From an uncultured bacterium (GTDB lineage Bacteria > Patescibacteriota > Minisyncoccia > Phycocordibacterales > GWA1-40-21), in assembly GCA_903868205.1 (NCBI GenBank), contig CAIPUJ010000025.1, forward strand, positions 1-12,254: a stretch of DNA of 12,254 nucleotides. The letters run 5' to 3'. This document shows positions 11,530-12,254 of this stretch, in pieces. The notes beneath the pieces are model-generated. The model made no database searches. It was not told where the DNA came from and worked only from the letters and a program-made list of their open reading frames with translations. Made by a program: the position numbers and the translations under genes. Each line of letters begins with the position of its first letter. Position 1 is the stretch's first letter.

Positions 11530-12093
11530 ATGGAAAAAATAAAACAATATGTAGCCATTATAATCATAGCTTTAATTATTTCAGGCGGTATTTATTATAG
11601 TTTTAAATTCAAGACTGAAAATTGGAAAAATTCTACAGAAGTTAATCCTGATAAAATTTTAGGTGCTATAAAGTATCTAGAGTCAGAAAATCCTCCCAGA
11701 ATTGGAAAAACACCGACAGATGAGGAAATTTTTAATAGTCCACATATTAAGCAAATTCGAATAGCATTAAATGGTTACTTAGAAGGGTCCAACACTGGTT
11801 TAGAGGAAGATGCCTTGAATATCACAAGCACAGAAATGAAGTGTGGTCTAAATAATTTCAGTAAGGAATATTATCAGAGCAAGTTTGTTGTATTAAACGC
11901 CATGGATAATGATTATGGTGGAATTTTTTCTTATATAGTTTTCATAGATAAACCAGATGCAGTTTTTTGGGTTTGGATTTATGGGATAACTGGTGAGCAA
12001 CGTTTAAGAACCTTCTGTGAAAAACCTATAACAACTAAAGAAGAGGCTGATGTAGTTAATGGGATAATAAAAAATTCTAAATATCATTATTAA
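11530..12093 (+). CDS. Membrane-anchored protein of unknown function
   Basis: This is a 187-residue protein. ATG 11530 follows ATAAATAAT and has no SD; the same AAATAAT precedes the 11255 gene. One N-terminal membrane helix (about 8-24, VAIIIIALIISGGIYYS) anchors an outer domain of about 160 residues with two cysteines (C105, C163), aromatic beta strands (FSYIVFIDKPDAVFWVWIYGITG) and a short C-terminal helix. It is the third gene after the secreted protein, 23 bp downstream of the second. The helix could instead be an uncleaved signal. No family is recognised. A surface role with the secreted neighbour is inferred from location only. Confidence 0.78.
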   Translation: MEKIKQYVAIIIIALIISGGIYYSFKFKTENWKNSTEVNPDKILGAIKYLESENPPRIGKTPTDEEIFNSPHIKQIRIALNGYLEGSNTGLEEDALNITSTEMKCGLNNFSKEYYQSKFVVLNAMDNDYGGIFSYIVFIDKPDAVFWVWIYGITGEQRLRTFCEKPITTKEEADVVNGIIKNSKYHY

Positions 12094-12132
12094 AAATATG
12101 AAAGAAAAGCTTATAAAAATTACAAAAATAGT

Positions 12133-12254
12133 ATGTTATATATACTTTTAATAATAATTGCGGTCGGGGTATTACTTATCAGTAAAGCGGGACAAAAAAT
12201 ATTAGGCTGGCTTATTGTAATAGCTCTAATATTATTTTTAGCTTTTGGATTAAT
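12133..12254 (+). CDS. Partial small membrane protein, C-terminus beyond right edge
   Basis: An open frame of 40 residues from ATG 12133 to the window end starts MLYILLIIIAVGVLLISKAG and has a second hydrophobic stretch (ILGWLIVIALILFLAFG), giving two membrane helices. No SD precedes it. A 17-codon ORF with a typical Lys-rich membrane-protein N-terminus (MKEKLIKITKIVCYIYF, 12098-12151) overlaps it in another frame and stops where the hydrophobic run begins. The real gene may start at 12098 with a one-base frameshift near 12140-12152. Confidence 0.55.
   Translation, partial: MLYILLIIIAVGVLLISKAGQKILGWLIVIALILFLAFGL

Overview
The window looks like a stretch of a low-GC Patescibacteria (Candidate Phyla Radiation, Parcubacteria-like) chromosome. 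The reasons are: lepA and alr of that style, many short genes without relatives I recognise, tight spacing, a secreted protein with the mature start SWWNPF followed by a coiled coil and an Ig-like domain, and many genes without Shine-Dalgarno (SD) sites. The taxonomy is inferred from style and is not proven by a marker gene.

Layout. 1-621 (-): partial gene running off the left edge, with a consensus sigma70 promoter (766-794) and a perfect 52-bp palindrome (667-718) in its leader. 622-1228: no convincing gene, but a hairpin, a 9-bp motif spaced 45 bp apart, and a 159-bp imperfect inverted repeat beside the end of lepA. 1229-3061 (-): lepA (EF-4), with a Ser instead of Asn in the G4 nucleotide-specificity motif. 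3091-5152 (-): two short transcription units of membrane and secreted proteins, each with a near-consensus promoter, strong SD sites and a textbook terminator. The upstream unit starts with a 12-codon leader ORF that overlaps a terminator-like hairpin. 5174-6304 (-): alr, apparently leaderless, with a 27-bp dyad over its promoter.

6305-6869 is a 565-bp divergent intergenic region. It holds a folded, probably noncoding RNA element and a perfect 52-bp bidirectional terminator that no annotated gene needs. Next come two convergent genes that look like nucleases: a PD-(D/E)XK protein (6870-8402, +) and a PIN-domain protein (8450-9562, -), a plausible small defence or RNA/DNA-processing locus. 9713-10024 (+) is a small helix-turn-helix protein resembling small-terminase or DNA-binding proteins. 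10085-10312 holds the most striking element: a compact RNA with two GAAA-tetraloop hairpins, a long-range 10-bp stem ending in a U tract, and three copies of one 10-nt arm (forward, inverted, forward) that allow mutually exclusive folds. The last arm sits 4 nt before the start codon of the secreted protein at 10313. That gene is followed by two unknown genes (11255, 11530) and a partial membrane protein (12133 onwards).

Two styles of gene start coexist. The genes at 1-621 and 3126-5105 have AAGGA/AGGAGG sites and near-consensus promoters. lepA, alr and everything from 6870 rightward lack an SD, and several have a -10 box only 6-15 bp before the start codon. The large secreted gene at 3711-4748 also has visibly higher GC than its neighbours. 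No tRNA, rRNA, CRISPR array, transposase or integrase was found.
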